Shown here piece after piece: positions 1 to 4,609 of a stretch of DNA of 30,492 bases. The position numbers and the translations under genes are program-made. The notes beneath the pieces are model-generated. The model made no database searches. It saw only the letters and a list, made by a program, of their open reading frames with translations, and was not told the DNA's origin. This stretch comes from a virus: the IMG/VR virus record IMGVR_UViG_3300035698_003851, positions 1 to 30,492 of that record, one strand, 5' to 3'. The first letter of the stretch is position 1. Each line of letters opens with the position of its first letter.

Positions 1-2
1 AG

Positions 3-98
3 TATGACGAATATGACGCTATGAACAATAATCCACCACCAGAACAAGAAATGGAAAAGCTGATATTAAAATACGCAGAAGAAAAACTAACCCCCTAA
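3..98 (+). CDS. 3' end of a small hypothetical protein
   Basis: An open frame enters from the window edge and ends at TAA 96-98, inside a repeated leader. The 31 visible residues are acidic and proline/asparagine-rich at first, then helical and charged, ending in KLTP. There is no recognisable motif. It is followed after 5 nt by the next small gene, so it fits a row of tiny co-directional genes. An internal ATG at 21 could also be its start, which would make it complete at 25 residues. No function can be assigned. Confidence 0.4.
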   Translation, partial: YDEYDAMNNNPPPEQEMEKLILKYAEEKLTP

Positions 99-107
99 AC
101 TTTATGA
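87..107 (+). repeat. leader repeat A, copy 1
   Basis: First of three identical copies of TAACCCCCTAAACTTTATGA (other copies at 197-216 and 478-498); this copy and copy 3 are also preceded by C. The last bases are the start codon of the following small gene. It contains no Shine-Dalgarno sequence. Confidence 0.85.
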
Positions 108-199
108 ATAGATTAGAAGAAGAAGATATGTTAAATAAATCCCACTGGTTTGTTTTAATTATGTTTGGAGTAGCTCTAGTTCTTGGAATAATTTTTTAA
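104..199 (+). CDS. 31-residue single-pass membrane peptide
   Basis: Translated from the ATG inside leader repeat A, it gives a charged head (NRLEEEDMLNKS) followed by an uninterrupted hydrophobic segment from about residue 15 to the C-terminus, ending GIIF. This is one membrane helix with an N-terminal cytoplasmic tail. The stop codon forms the first bases of the second leader repeat, so the gene and leader behave as one cassette. The role is unknown. Small phage membrane peptides can be holins, superinfection-exclusion or anti-defence factors, but nothing here decides between these. Confidence 0.45.
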   Translation: MNRLEEEDMLNKSHWFVLIMFGVALVLGIIF

Positions 200-216
200 C
201 CCCCTAAACTTTATGA
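197..216 (+). repeat. leader repeat A, copy 2
   Basis: Identical 20-nt copy of leader A. Its first three bases are the stop codon of the upstream gene and it includes the ATG of the downstream gene at 213. Confidence 0.85.
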
Positions 217-338
217 GTATCAAGTATAAAATAGTTCCATTTTGGAAAGGAACTGAAGTGATGAGAGATGAATATGAATTTGTGTGTGTGATAAGATTTT
301 TTGGAAAAGATATTTTTTATATACATAAAATTAACTAA
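213..338 (+). CDS. 41-residue hypothetical protein
   Basis: Begins at the ATG of leader repeat A copy 2 and ends at TAA 336-338, which is also the start of leader repeat B copy 1. The sequence alternates aromatic and charged residues (KIVPFWKGTEV, YEFVCVIRFFGKDIFYIHK) and looks like a small beta-strand protein with no clear membrane helix. No family is recognised. The identical leader and the lack of spacing support it as a translated gene. Confidence 0.45.
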   Translation: MSIKYKIVPFWKGTEVMRDEYEFVCVIRFFGKDIFYIHKIN

Positions 339-353
339 CCCTTATGAACAAAG
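336..353 (+). repeat. leader repeat B, copy 1 (with a stub reading frame)
   Basis: TAACCCTTATGAACAAAG, identical to the copy at 649-666 and one mismatch from the copy at 1023-1040. Here the ATG at 344 opens a frame of only six codons (stop 362-364), so this copy looks like the remnant of a lost cassette. Confidence 0.75.
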
Positions 354-374
354 TAAATAATTAAAAATAAGTAT

Positions 375-476
375 ATGAAATCAATAATAAAAATAATTGT
401 ATATCCGATGGCTCTATTGTTTAGATTGATTGAAAAGATAGATGATGCAATAAATGAAATAAATAACAAAAGTTAA
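375..476 (+). CDS. 33-residue hydrophobic-head small protein
   Basis: ATG 375 to TAA 474-476. The first 20 residues are hydrophobic with two lysines (MKSIIKIIVYPMALLF) and could insert into the membrane or act as a short signal-anchor. The rest is a charged amphipathic helix (RLIEKIDDAINEINNKS). It has no leader repeat of its own and no Shine-Dalgarno site, but sits in phase with the close packing of this gene row. Function unknown. Confidence 0.4.
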   Translation: MKSIIKIIVYPMALLFRLIEKIDDAINEINNKS

Positions 477-477
477 A

Positions 478-498
478 CTAACCCCCTAAACTTTATGA
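478..498 (+). repeat. leader repeat A, copy 3
   Basis: Identical over 21 nt to copy 1. It lies immediately after the stop of the preceding gene and includes the ATG at 495. Confidence 0.85.
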
Positions 499-647
499 TT
501 ACAATAGAACCAATTAAAAGAGAGGGCGAAGAAACCTCATTTAAAATAGAAATAAGTTCAGCACACGGAAACTTGCACGAAAAAATAGGAGTTAGAAGAC
601 TTGAAGACCTAAGAGATGAAATAGAAGAAGTATTAGATAACGCGTAA
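495..647 (+). CDS. 50-residue acidic hypothetical protein
   Basis: The frame starts at the leader repeat A copy 3 ATG and ends at TAA 645-647. The product is strand-rich at first (MITIEPIKREGEETSFKIEI) and ends in an acidic helix (LEDLRDEIEEVLDNA), a compact alpha/beta pattern often seen in small phage regulatory or inhibitor proteins. No family was recognised. The leader sequence and the compositional pattern make this the coding strand, not the opposite frame. Confidence 0.55.
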   Translation: MITIEPIKREGEETSFKIEISSAHGNLHEKIGVRRLEDLRDEIEEVLDNA

Positions 648-648
648 A

Positions 649-666
649 TAACCCTTATGAACAAAG
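649..666 (+). repeat. leader repeat B, copy 2
   Basis: Identical 18-nt copy of leader B. It provides the ATG (657) and the first codons (MNKE) of the zinc-ribbon gene. Confidence 0.75.
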
Positions 667-863
667 AAAGGACTTTGTATCTATTTAATAAAAGATGTAA
701 ACTTGTCGGAAAATTTAATGTTCCAAAGAAGAAAATTAAAATGTGTTCTATGTGTAATTACTTTACCGATGAATATGAAATTTTAAGTCAATGCGTTATG
801 AAAGGAGAAGTTGTGAGCGAACATTATATTTGTAAGAACTGTTTAAATAAACAAGAAAAATAA
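657..863 (+). CDS. small zinc-ribbon-like protein
   Basis: This 68-residue basic protein contains two CxxC knuckles, CSMC (about residues 31-34) and CKNC (about 59-62), separated by about 24 residues, plus one further cysteine (SQCVM). This is the spacing of a small treble-clef or zinc-ribbon fold. Such proteins in phages usually bind nucleic acid or a host protein such as RNA polymerase, but the target cannot be read from the sequence. It starts at leader repeat B and is followed after 2 nt by a membrane peptide gene, so the two are probably co-translated. Confidence 0.7.
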   Translation: MNKERTLYLFNKRCKLVGKFNVPKKKIKMCSMCNYFTDEYEILSQCVMKGEVVSEHYICKNCLNKQEK

Positions 864-865
864 TT

Positions 866-1018
866 ATGAAAAAAATAATATATATTATAGGAGGAATTTG
901 TTGGCTTATGATAACATTAACATTTTTCCTTGGAATTGAAATTAGTCAAATAAGTGCAATGTTTAGTTCTTTATTTTTAGGACTTATACTAGTTGTAATA
1001 GGTTTATTTGAATCTTAA
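866..1018 (+). CDS. 50-residue two-helix membrane protein
   Basis: ATG 866 lies 2 nt after the previous stop. The product has a short basic start (MKK), a first hydrophobic helix (about residues 4-25), a short polar turn (IEISQIS), a second hydrophobic helix (about 31-48) and the C-terminus FES. This hairpin topology resembles small holins and superinfection-exclusion proteins. With no lysin in the window, calling it a holin would be a guess. Confidence 0.6.
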   Translation: MKKIIYIIGGICWLMITLTFFLGIEISQISAMFSSLFLGLILVVIGLFES

Positions 1019-1022
1019 TAAA

Positions 1023-1040
1023 TAAACCTTATGAACAAAG
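1023..1040 (+). repeat. leader repeat B, copy 3
   Basis: TAAACCTTATGAACAAAG, one mismatch from copies 1 and 2. It supplies the ATG at 1031 and the N-terminal MNKE shared with the gene at 657. Confidence 0.7.
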
Positions 1041-1393
1041 AAAACAACAAAGACTGGCAGGGAGAGATAATAAAAGATTTTGTAAAAGATAATGGAACTT
1101 GCCCACCAGAATTAGCTCTTTTAAGAGATGCACTAATTAAAAGATTTGAAGAAGTTTTGCGAGAAGAAAAGAAGAAGTGGGAGGAAGAACCTAGACACGA
1201 TGACCAATGTGATGCTCAACTAGGATACTTATGTGATTGCAATAAGGATGGAAAGCTAGACGAAAAATGTTACAAAAATGAATTGAAAAAAGATTTACTA
1301 GAAAAGATAGAGGAGGAATTTTCTCATCTTTGTGAGGCTGATATAATTGGTGATTTGGAAGAAAGATTAAAAGATATTATAAAAAAACAATGA
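1031..1393 (+). CDS. hypothetical acidic helical protein with cysteine cluster
   Basis: This 120-residue product is very rich in Glu, Lys and Asp. It has an N-terminal helical part (about 1-55), a cysteine-bearing stretch (DDQCDAQLGYLCDCNKDGK, about 57-75, with further Cys near 81 and 100) and a C-terminal coiled-coil-like helix. The cysteine stretch could bind a metal. The stop TGA overlaps the ATG of the next membrane peptide (ATGA), so the two are translationally coupled. No family is recognised. It is the longest gene of the left-hand row and the last substantial one before the terminator. Confidence 0.75.
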   Translation: MNKENNKDWQGEIIKDFVKDNGTCPPELALLRDALIKRFEEVLREEKKKWEEEPRHDDQCDAQLGYLCDCNKDGKLDEKCYKNELKKDLLEKIEEEFSHLCEADIIGDLEERLKDIIKKQ

Positions 1394-1461
1394 AAACAAT
1401 ATTATTCTTTATAACTATATGGATATTAGCTATGTTTTATATGTTTTTAGATACTAAATAA
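1390..1461 (+). CDS. 23-residue membrane peptide
   Basis: ATG 1390 overlaps the previous stop by four bases (ATGA). The peptide is one hydrophobic segment (about residues 4-20: ILFFITIWILAMFYMFL) with a polar end (DTK). The start overlap and the terminator placed directly after its stop codon support expression. This is a minimal single-pass peptide of unknown role. Confidence 0.45.
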   Translation: MKTILFFITIWILAMFYMFLDTK

Positions 1462-1485
1462 GACCTCTCAAACGGGGTCTTTTTT
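1461..1485 (+). terminator. rho-independent terminator of the left gene row
   Basis: A seven-base-pair stem (AGACCTC with GGGGTCT, one G-U pair) and a six-base loop are followed directly by a run of T. It begins at the last base of the 23-codon gene's stop and closes the plus-strand row of small genes. Confidence 0.85.
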
Positions 1486-1495
1486 AGTCTAAGTA

Positions 1496-1504
1496 TGCTA
1501 TACT
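1496..1504 (+). promoter_or_regulatory. candidate extended -10 promoter
   Basis: TGCTATACT gives an extended -10 element (TGn plus TATACT) about 10 nt after the terminator. The same TGCTATA core recurs at 4571-4579 (TGCTATAAT). It sits in an imperfect palindrome, AAGTAT-GCT-ATACTT (1491-1505). No good -35 is present, as is usual for extended -10 promoters. No gene of size follows on this strand, so it may drive a non-coding RNA. Confidence 0.4.
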
Positions 1505-1692
1505 TAAAGTCTGTTAAACACGAAAACAAAGCTCACCTACTTATATTAACAGTGTGCCTCTTTTAAACAAGAGGCTTTTGGGCTAGTTAAGATGCTCGTC
1601 TAGAAACATAGCATCTAATATATCTTGTTCCATAATCATACCCGATTGATACCCCTATTTAAAATACTAGGGTTAATCACAGGGTTTTTTTA
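1505..1692 (+). other. non-coding interval with several hairpins, candidate small RNA
   Basis: No plus-strand reading frame of note is present. Hairpins are visible at 1556-1575 (perfect GCCTCTT/AAGAGGC, then TTTT), about 1590-1616 (AGATGCT/AGCATCT) and about 1652-1680 (CCCTA/TAGGG). The interval ends in a seven-T run at 1685-1691 after a GGG. Downstream of a candidate promoter this could be one or two short structured RNAs. The minus strand holds an 18-codon frame at 1639-1583 (MIMEQDILDAMFLDEHLN), which is too short to call. Confidence 0.35.
1556..1579 (+). terminator. hairpin with short T tail
   Basis: A perfect seven-base-pair stem, GCCTCTT (1556-1562) with AAGAGGC (1569-1575), has a six-base loop and is followed by TTTT then GGG. 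The U tract is short, so termination may be partial. It may mark the 3' end of a short transcript starting near 1510. Confidence 0.45.
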
Positions 1693-1714
1693 TTAATTAA
1701 ATGGTCTATTAAAG

Positions 1715-1872
1715 TTAGCAAACATCGTATAAAGTGTCAAGTATTTCGTAGTGCCGTCTAGGTTTCTGACGAACTCGCCCTATTTTATCTTTTTCGTTTG
1801 TGCTTTCACTTTTGCTTTTTGCTTTCGTTGTCTGCCTGTTATTCTCGTATATTTACCTAGTGATTTTTGCAT
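1715..1872 (-). pseudogene. possible small basic protein gene with a -1 frameshift
   Basis: On the minus strand, ATG at 1872 opens a basic frame (MQKSLGKYTRITGRQRKQ...) that stops at TAG 1782-1780. Just before that stop, an A5G run (minus GAAAAAG) would allow a -1 shift into a frame reading DKIGRVRQKPRRHYEILDTL and ending at TAA 1717-1715. The joined product would be 52 residues. The second half looks like ordinary protein sequence, whereas the unshifted continuation is cut by TAG. It could be a decayed gene, a homopolymer error in the assembly, true frameshifting or chance. It lies just past the minus-strand terminator, which weakens the case. Confidence 0.3.
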
Positions 1873-1874
1873 AC

Positions 1875-1910
1875 AAAAAAAGCCATAACTGCGTTGCTTA
1901 GTTATAGCCT
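1875..1910 (-). terminator. terminator of the minus-strand accessory operon
   Basis: Read on the minus strand, GCTATAACT and AGTTATGGC form a nine-base-pair stem (one G-U pair) with a nine-base loop, followed by seven T. It lies ten bases past the stop of the last operon gene. Confidence 0.85.
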
Positions 1911-1920
1911 TATTGTTTGC

Positions 1921-2127
1921 CTATTGTCCGAAAATTCTAGTCTTACCTAAATCTTTCATAGATATTTCTTGAATAGGGTTTTCTAAGGTGTTTTGGTATT
2001 CTCTAATCGCCTTGGCTTCAATATCGCCAAGATTTCGCAAATTCTTTTGCATAAATTCAGGGGATAGAGTAGCTTTAAACTTATAAAACGATTGAAGGGA
2101 TTTCCATGCTTTTTTTTGCTTTTCCAT
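1921..2127 (-). CDS. hypothetical 68-residue basic helical protein
   Basis: Last gene of the minus-strand operon. The open frame extends upstream to an ATG at 2166, but that start would overlap the preceding gene by 34 nt. The internal ATG at 2127 lies 5 nt after the upstream stop and has the CTTATG context common in this genome, so it is preferred. The product (MEKQKKAWKSLQSFYKF...) is basic and mostly helical, with a C-terminal MKDLGKTRIFGQ. No family is recognised. The terminator follows directly. Confidence 0.6.
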   Translation of the reverse strand: MEKQKKAWKSLQSFYKFKATLSPEFMQKNLRNLGDIEAKAIREYQNTLENPIQEISMKDLGKTRIFGQ

Positions 2128-2132
2128 AAGAT

Positions 2133-2564
2133 TTAGTTTATTTTGTTTAAATCTACATAATCCCACCCAGTTCCAAAATGATAAACGGGTAAAATGTAAA
2201 TCCCCAAAGTGTCGCTGAAAAAGATGTCCATTCCATAATTATTATTAAGAAATTTAACATCATACTCCCCGACTGCTATGGAATACCATTGCATTGGTTC
2301 GCATTGACACTCTGGATATTTTCCGTAGTCATCAATCAAGCCTTTTCTTTTTCTAACATCTTTTACATCTTCGCTTCCCTCTAGCTCTTCGATTTCATGC
2401 CTTGCCTGTTCATATTCACAATTCTCAAGATGTTTTTCTTGCCATTCCATGATAACTCCCTCAAAAAATGAAGTGTTATTTTGATTGACTAAATTTACAC
2501 ATTCGTTAAATAATACTAAATCATATTTTTTGGCAAAATCTGCCCATGTTTTAAATTCATTCAT
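2133..2564 (-). CDS. hypothetical phage accessory protein, 143 residues
   Basis: The N-terminal half is helical and acidic. The C-terminal half contains CQCEPMQWYSIA (about residues 87-98) and ends in YILPVYHFGTGWDYVDL. A C-terminal 'QWY...' then 'HFGTxWDYV' layout resembles small accessory proteins of unknown function I know from phages and plasmids of gut and environmental bacteria. I recall that pattern only from general knowledge and give no family name. It is separated by 83 nt from the upstream 48-codon gene, with an intercistronic hairpin (2614-2637) in between. No catalytic motif is seen. Confidence 0.65.
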   Translation of the reverse strand: MNEFKTWADFAKKYDLVLFNECVNLVNQNNTSFFEGVIMEWQEKHLENCEYEQARHEIEELEGSEDVKDVRKRKGLIDDYGKYPECQCEPMQWYSIAVGEYDVKFLNNNYGMDIFFSDTLGIYILPVYHFGTGWDYVDLNKIN

Positions 2565-2613
2565 ATTTAATTGTTAAGATACGCAACGCGAGGGCATGTT
2601 AATTTAGCCCATA

Positions 2614-2637
2614 GAATACCCCAAGAATGAGATATTC
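2614..2637 (-). other. intercistronic hairpin in the minus-strand operon
   Basis: GAATATC and GGTATTC (minus strand) can pair over seven positions with one G-U, in the 83-nt gap between two operon genes. There is no T tract, so it is more likely an mRNA processing or stability element than a terminator. Confidence 0.35.
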
Positions 2638-2647
2638 AAGGGATAAA

Positions 2648-2794
2648 CTATATTTTACAAGCTTCTTGACTTCCATTCATTTCAGCACTTTCATCCCCTT
2701 GACCTTCGTTTACTAATTCTATTGCTTCACTTTCGCTTGCAGCTTCAACAATTGAAGTGTGTCGCTCATCCCAACATACTTGATATTTATTCAT
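2648..2794 (-). CDS. small DpnD/PcfM-like protein, 48 residues
   Basis: ATG 2794 to TAG 2650-2648 on the minus strand. The product begins MNKYQVCWDERHTSIVEAAS and continues with ESEAIELVNEGQGDESAE. The arrangement is a short beta-strand, then a VEA-S-ESEAIE helix, then a small C-terminal tail. It resembles the short DpnD/PcfM-type proteins found on plasmids and phages, whose function is unknown. The similarity is by eye and over few residues. It is 4 nt from the preceding operon gene, consistent with co-translation. Confidence 0.55.
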   Translation of the reverse strand: MNKYQVCWDERHTSIVEAASESEAIELVNEGQGDESAEMNGSQEACKI

Positions 2795-2798
2795 ATTA

Positions 2799-2954
2799 TT
2801 AAATTAAATTGATTAAATGACCACTACATAGCAAAATACTCATGCCTATAATAAACCAAAGCCAGTCTAAATTCCTTTCTTTATATCTTCTATATGGGTA
2901 TTGGTTTAAGTATTTGTGCCTTTTATATAGTTTAATTCCGTAAGTGTGTTTCAT
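2799..2954 (-). CDS. 51-residue protein with one C-terminal membrane helix
   Basis: Reading the minus strand from ATG 2954, the first 30 residues are strongly basic and aromatic (HTYGIKLYKRHKYLNQYPYRRYKER). They are followed by a hydrophobic segment, about residues 31-46 (DWLWFIIGMSILLCSG). This is a membrane peptide with a basic cytoplasmic head. It starts 9 nt after the preceding stop and ends 4 nt before the next start, so it fits the operon. Function unknown. Confidence 0.5.
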   Translation of the reverse strand: MKHTYGIKLYKRHKYLNQYPYRRYKERNLDWLWFIIGMSILLCSGHLINLI

Positions 2955-2963
2955 AATTTTAAT

Positions 2964-3467
2964 TTAATTATTAAACATTTCTCCACTCTTCAAAAAGGTA
3001 TACTCATTAGCGTCAAACATATCTTTTAAATTCTCTTCACTTTCAGCTTGTTCTATAACATCATAGCCATATTTTTCTAACTCTTTACATATAGAAACAT
3101 ATAACTCGTCAAATTTTTCATATACTTCATCGCTAAAATTTTCTCCCTCTTCATTTTCAATAGTTATGTCTTTACTATTATAATGATAATAATGCCCCGA
3201 TTGACTAATACTAATTCGATATTTTTTCCAATTAAATTCCCCCTCAAACATAGCCCCGTCTCCTTGTGAATAGCCTAAAGAATAGGATATCTTAGCTTTT
3301 CCGTCAATCTTAGCTTTTTTTAATAGTTCTTCTAACTTCCAATTCATATCATCACTCAACCACTCATACTCTTCATTTTCATTCCAATTCTGCATTGCTT
3401 TTTCCCTTGCTTCTTGTGATAACTCCTCAAATTTATATACTTTATATTCTCTTTTAATTGTTTTCAT
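2964..3467 (-). CDS. phage protein of the 'SQGDGA' type, unknown function
   Basis: This 167-residue protein starts with a YKVYKFEELSQEAREKAMQNW stretch of helix. It then carries SLGYSQGDGAMFEGEF (about residues 63-78) and a SGHYYHYN block (about 90-97). The combination of an N-terminal 'EELSxEAxEKA' and a central 'S-GYSQGDGAxF' is typical of a phage and plasmid family whose function is not established. Some members carry unproven antitoxin labels in databases. The conserved SQGDGA block suggests a structured site, not a disordered linker. It is the most readily recognised gene of the minus-strand operon. Confidence 0.75.
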   Translation of the reverse strand: MKTIKREYKVYKFEELSQEAREKAMQNWNENEEYEWLSDDMNWKLEELLKKAKIDGKAKISYSLGYSQGDGAMFEGEFNWKKYRISISQSGHYYHYNSKDITIENEEGENFSDEVYEKFDELYVSICKELEKYGYDVIEQAESEENLKDMFDANEYTFLKSGEMFNN

Positions 3468-3476
3468 AGTTTTATT

Positions 3477-3665
3477 TTAATAGTTAAATTTTAAGCCAGT
3501 GTGTCCTTCTACTGGTTCGATTCCCCTTTCTGCTAACTCATTTATACAAGCACTAAGCCTAAGCATATCACTTCTGCCATAACATTCGGCTTCATAAATC
3601 ATATAATCAAGCCCTTTCGCTTCTTTTATTAAATCTTCAATGGACATTATTTGATATTCATTCAT
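3477..3665 (-). CDS. hypothetical protein, 62 residues
   Basis: ATG 3665 to TAA 3479-3477, minus strand. The product (MNEYQIMSIEDLIKEAKGLD...) is predominantly helical and mildly acidic, with C-terminal GIEPVEGHTGLKFNY. No motif or family is recognised. It is spaced 9 nt from the next gene and 16 nt from the previous one, with the AATTAAA-type leader shared across the operon. Confidence 0.6.
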   Translation of the reverse strand: MNEYQIMSIEDLIKEAKGLDYMIYEAECYGRSDMLRLSACINELAERGIEPVEGHTGLKFNY

Positions 3666-3681
3666 AGTTTTAATTTAATTA

Positions 3682-3834
3682 TTATATTTCTGTTAATTCC
3701 TCTTTCATTTCGTCAATAGATTTATATGCTTCTTGCAAGTTTTTATCAAGTTCTTCGTTTTTATCTTGCAATTCTAAAATATAATCTATTAGCTCATTAG
3801 TCCCCCAAATTCTTAGTTTTTCCCTTGTTTTCAT
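3682..3834 (-). CDS. 50-residue coiled-coil protein
   Basis: Minus-strand ATG 3834 to TAA 3684-3682. After MKTREKLRIWGTNELIDY the product is a continuous heptad-like helix (ILELQDKNEELDKNLQEAYK and onward to ELTEI), a short parallel or antiparallel coiled coil. The upstream gene ends 4 nt before this start. Small coiled-coil proteins like this often act by binding a partner, but no target is visible. Confidence 0.5.
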   Translation of the reverse strand: MKTREKLRIWGTNELIDYILELQDKNEELDKNLQEAYKSIDEMKEELTEI

Positions 3835-3838
3835 AATT

Positions 3839-3985
3839 TTATTTTATACCTTTAATATAATAACCCGAATTATAAACATCAAAGAAACGCTTTGTAGCAC
3901 TCCCTAAGCTCTTAGCCTTGATTTTAAAGGTAAATGTCCATAATGGGAACAAAAACGCCTTAAAACTGATTTTGTATGCTTTCAT
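3839..3985 (-). CDS. 48-residue basic hydrophobic protein
   Basis: Minus-strand ATG 3985 to TAA 3841-3839. The N-terminal part (MKAYKISFKAFLFPLWTFTF) is aromatic and hydrophobic and may associate with the membrane. The rest is basic (KIKAKSLGSATKRFFDVYNS...). There is no clear start signal beyond an A/T-rich leader. It is retained because its stop lies 4 nt before the next gene start, and because stops in the other frames argue against a longer alternative. Confidence 0.45.
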   Translation of the reverse strand: MKAYKISFKAFLFPLWTFTFKIKAKSLGSATKRFFDVYNSGYYIKGIK

Positions 3986-4087
3986 GGTATTGTATTAGTT
4001 AATTAAATTGTAGAGGGAATATTCACTAAAGCCTTTTATATATTAAATGCCTGTTGATACTCCCTCATTGTTTTTAATTAGCTAACG

Positions 4088-4117
4088 GCTTACCTCTCCT
4101 AGTGTATAGAGATAAGC
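4088..4117 (-). other. intercistronic hairpin after the first operon gene
   Basis: GCTTACCTCT (4088-4097) pairs with AGAGATAAGC (4108-4117) over ten positions, with one non-Watson-Crick position and a ten-base loop. It has no T tract. Lying in the 143-nt gap below the first gene, it may act in mRNA processing, attenuation or differential expression of the rest of the operon. Confidence 0.4.
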
Positions 4118-4128
4118 ACACCAGATAA

Positions 4129-4353
4129 CTACTTAACCCTTCTTTCTAAACCAAATCTTTTAAGTATTTCATCGCCCTTTATAATTAAATTATCTGTTAA
4201 ATCTTCAATTTCCCTATCTACTGCTAGCCCCATATCATAAAGTTTTTTGCTTTCTTTATATTTAGCATTGATAATATCACTAATTGCTTGAAACTCTATA
4301 TTGGTTTTAACTTCTGCGTCCCAACATTTCATTGTGTTAGTGTATCTTTTCAT
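4129..4353 (-). CDS. first gene of the minus-strand operon, 74-residue helical protein
   Basis: The product (MKRYTNTMKCWDAEVKTNIE...) is charged and almost fully helical, with a single Cys and a basic C-terminus (LKRFGLERRVK). It is not a recognisable repressor: no helix-turn-helix is clear. It is the only gene in the window with a near-perfect Shine-Dalgarno site, and it sits 45 nt below a consensus promoter, so it should be made in quantity and early. No family assigned. Confidence 0.7.
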   Translation of the reverse strand: MKRYTNTMKCWDAEVKTNIEFQAISDIINAKYKESKKLYDMGLAVDREIEDLTDNLIIKGDEILKRFGLERRVK

Positions 4354-4357
4354 ATTC

Positions 4358-4367
4358 TCACCACCTT
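4358..4367 (-). promoter_or_regulatory. strong Shine-Dalgarno site
   Basis: The minus strand reads AAGGTGGTGA, one mismatch from AAGGAGGTGA, ending seven or fewer bases before the ATG at 4353. Almost every other gene here lacks such a site. Confidence 0.8.
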
Positions 4368-4398
4368 TCTATTTATTATTTATCCTTTAATATCTCCC

Positions 4399-4426
4399 AT
4401 TATACGCTTCTGACAGGTTTTGTCAA
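4399..4426 (-). promoter_or_regulatory. consensus sigma70 promoter for the accessory operon
   Basis: The minus strand reads TTGACA (4426-4421), a 16-bp spacer, then TATAAT (4404-4399), with both hexamers perfect. Transcription would start near 4392 and run through the accessory operon. Confidence 0.85.
4411..4425. promoter_or_regulatory. operator-like palindrome overlapping the -35
   Basis: TGACA-GGTTT-TGTCA is a perfect five-base inverted repeat covering five bases of the -35 hexamer and the adjacent spacer. This is where a dimeric repressor would block the promoter. No repressor gene is recognised in the window. Confidence 0.55.
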
Positions 4427-4570
4427 GGCCCTATTTATCCACTCCACTAAAGCCTATTAAAACAGGGTTAAAGCACTGTTGAAAAGGGAGTCTATTTTTA
4501 AGTTATAATAATACTACAACGAAAACAAAAAGATATTTCACTAATAACGGGGTATTATCCCCTAAAAGTG

Positions 4571-4579
4571 TGCTATAAT
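4571..4579 (+). promoter_or_regulatory. candidate extended -10 promoter for the late genes
   Basis: TGCTATAAT has a perfect -10 hexamer with the TGn extension and no clear -35. The first gene downstream is the small terminase subunit, about 170 nt away. A second TATAAT at 4504-4509 may be an alternative start. A GC-only hairpin (4549-4562) lies just upstream and could be a regulator site. Confidence 0.5.
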
Positions 4580-4609
4580 TATATAGTAAGGTATCAAAGA
4601 ATAATTTAG

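Noticed and set aside
87-1040. Leader repeats as a CRISPR array.
   Set aside because: Spacing is irregular, the repeats are short and run into start codons, and coding sequence lies between them. No spacers of even size are seen.
866-1461. Calling one of the small membrane peptides a holin.
   Set aside because: Topology fits but no endolysin or spanin gene is present in the window, so the assignment would be unsupported.
1693-2127. TAG recoding: the last minus-strand gene, the next frame and its continuation form one chain broken only by two TAG codons.
   Set aside because: A terminator hairpin lies directly after the first TAG. Elsewhere TAG stops are quickly followed by another stop (for example 5441, 17690 and 18595), so TAG is a normal stop here.
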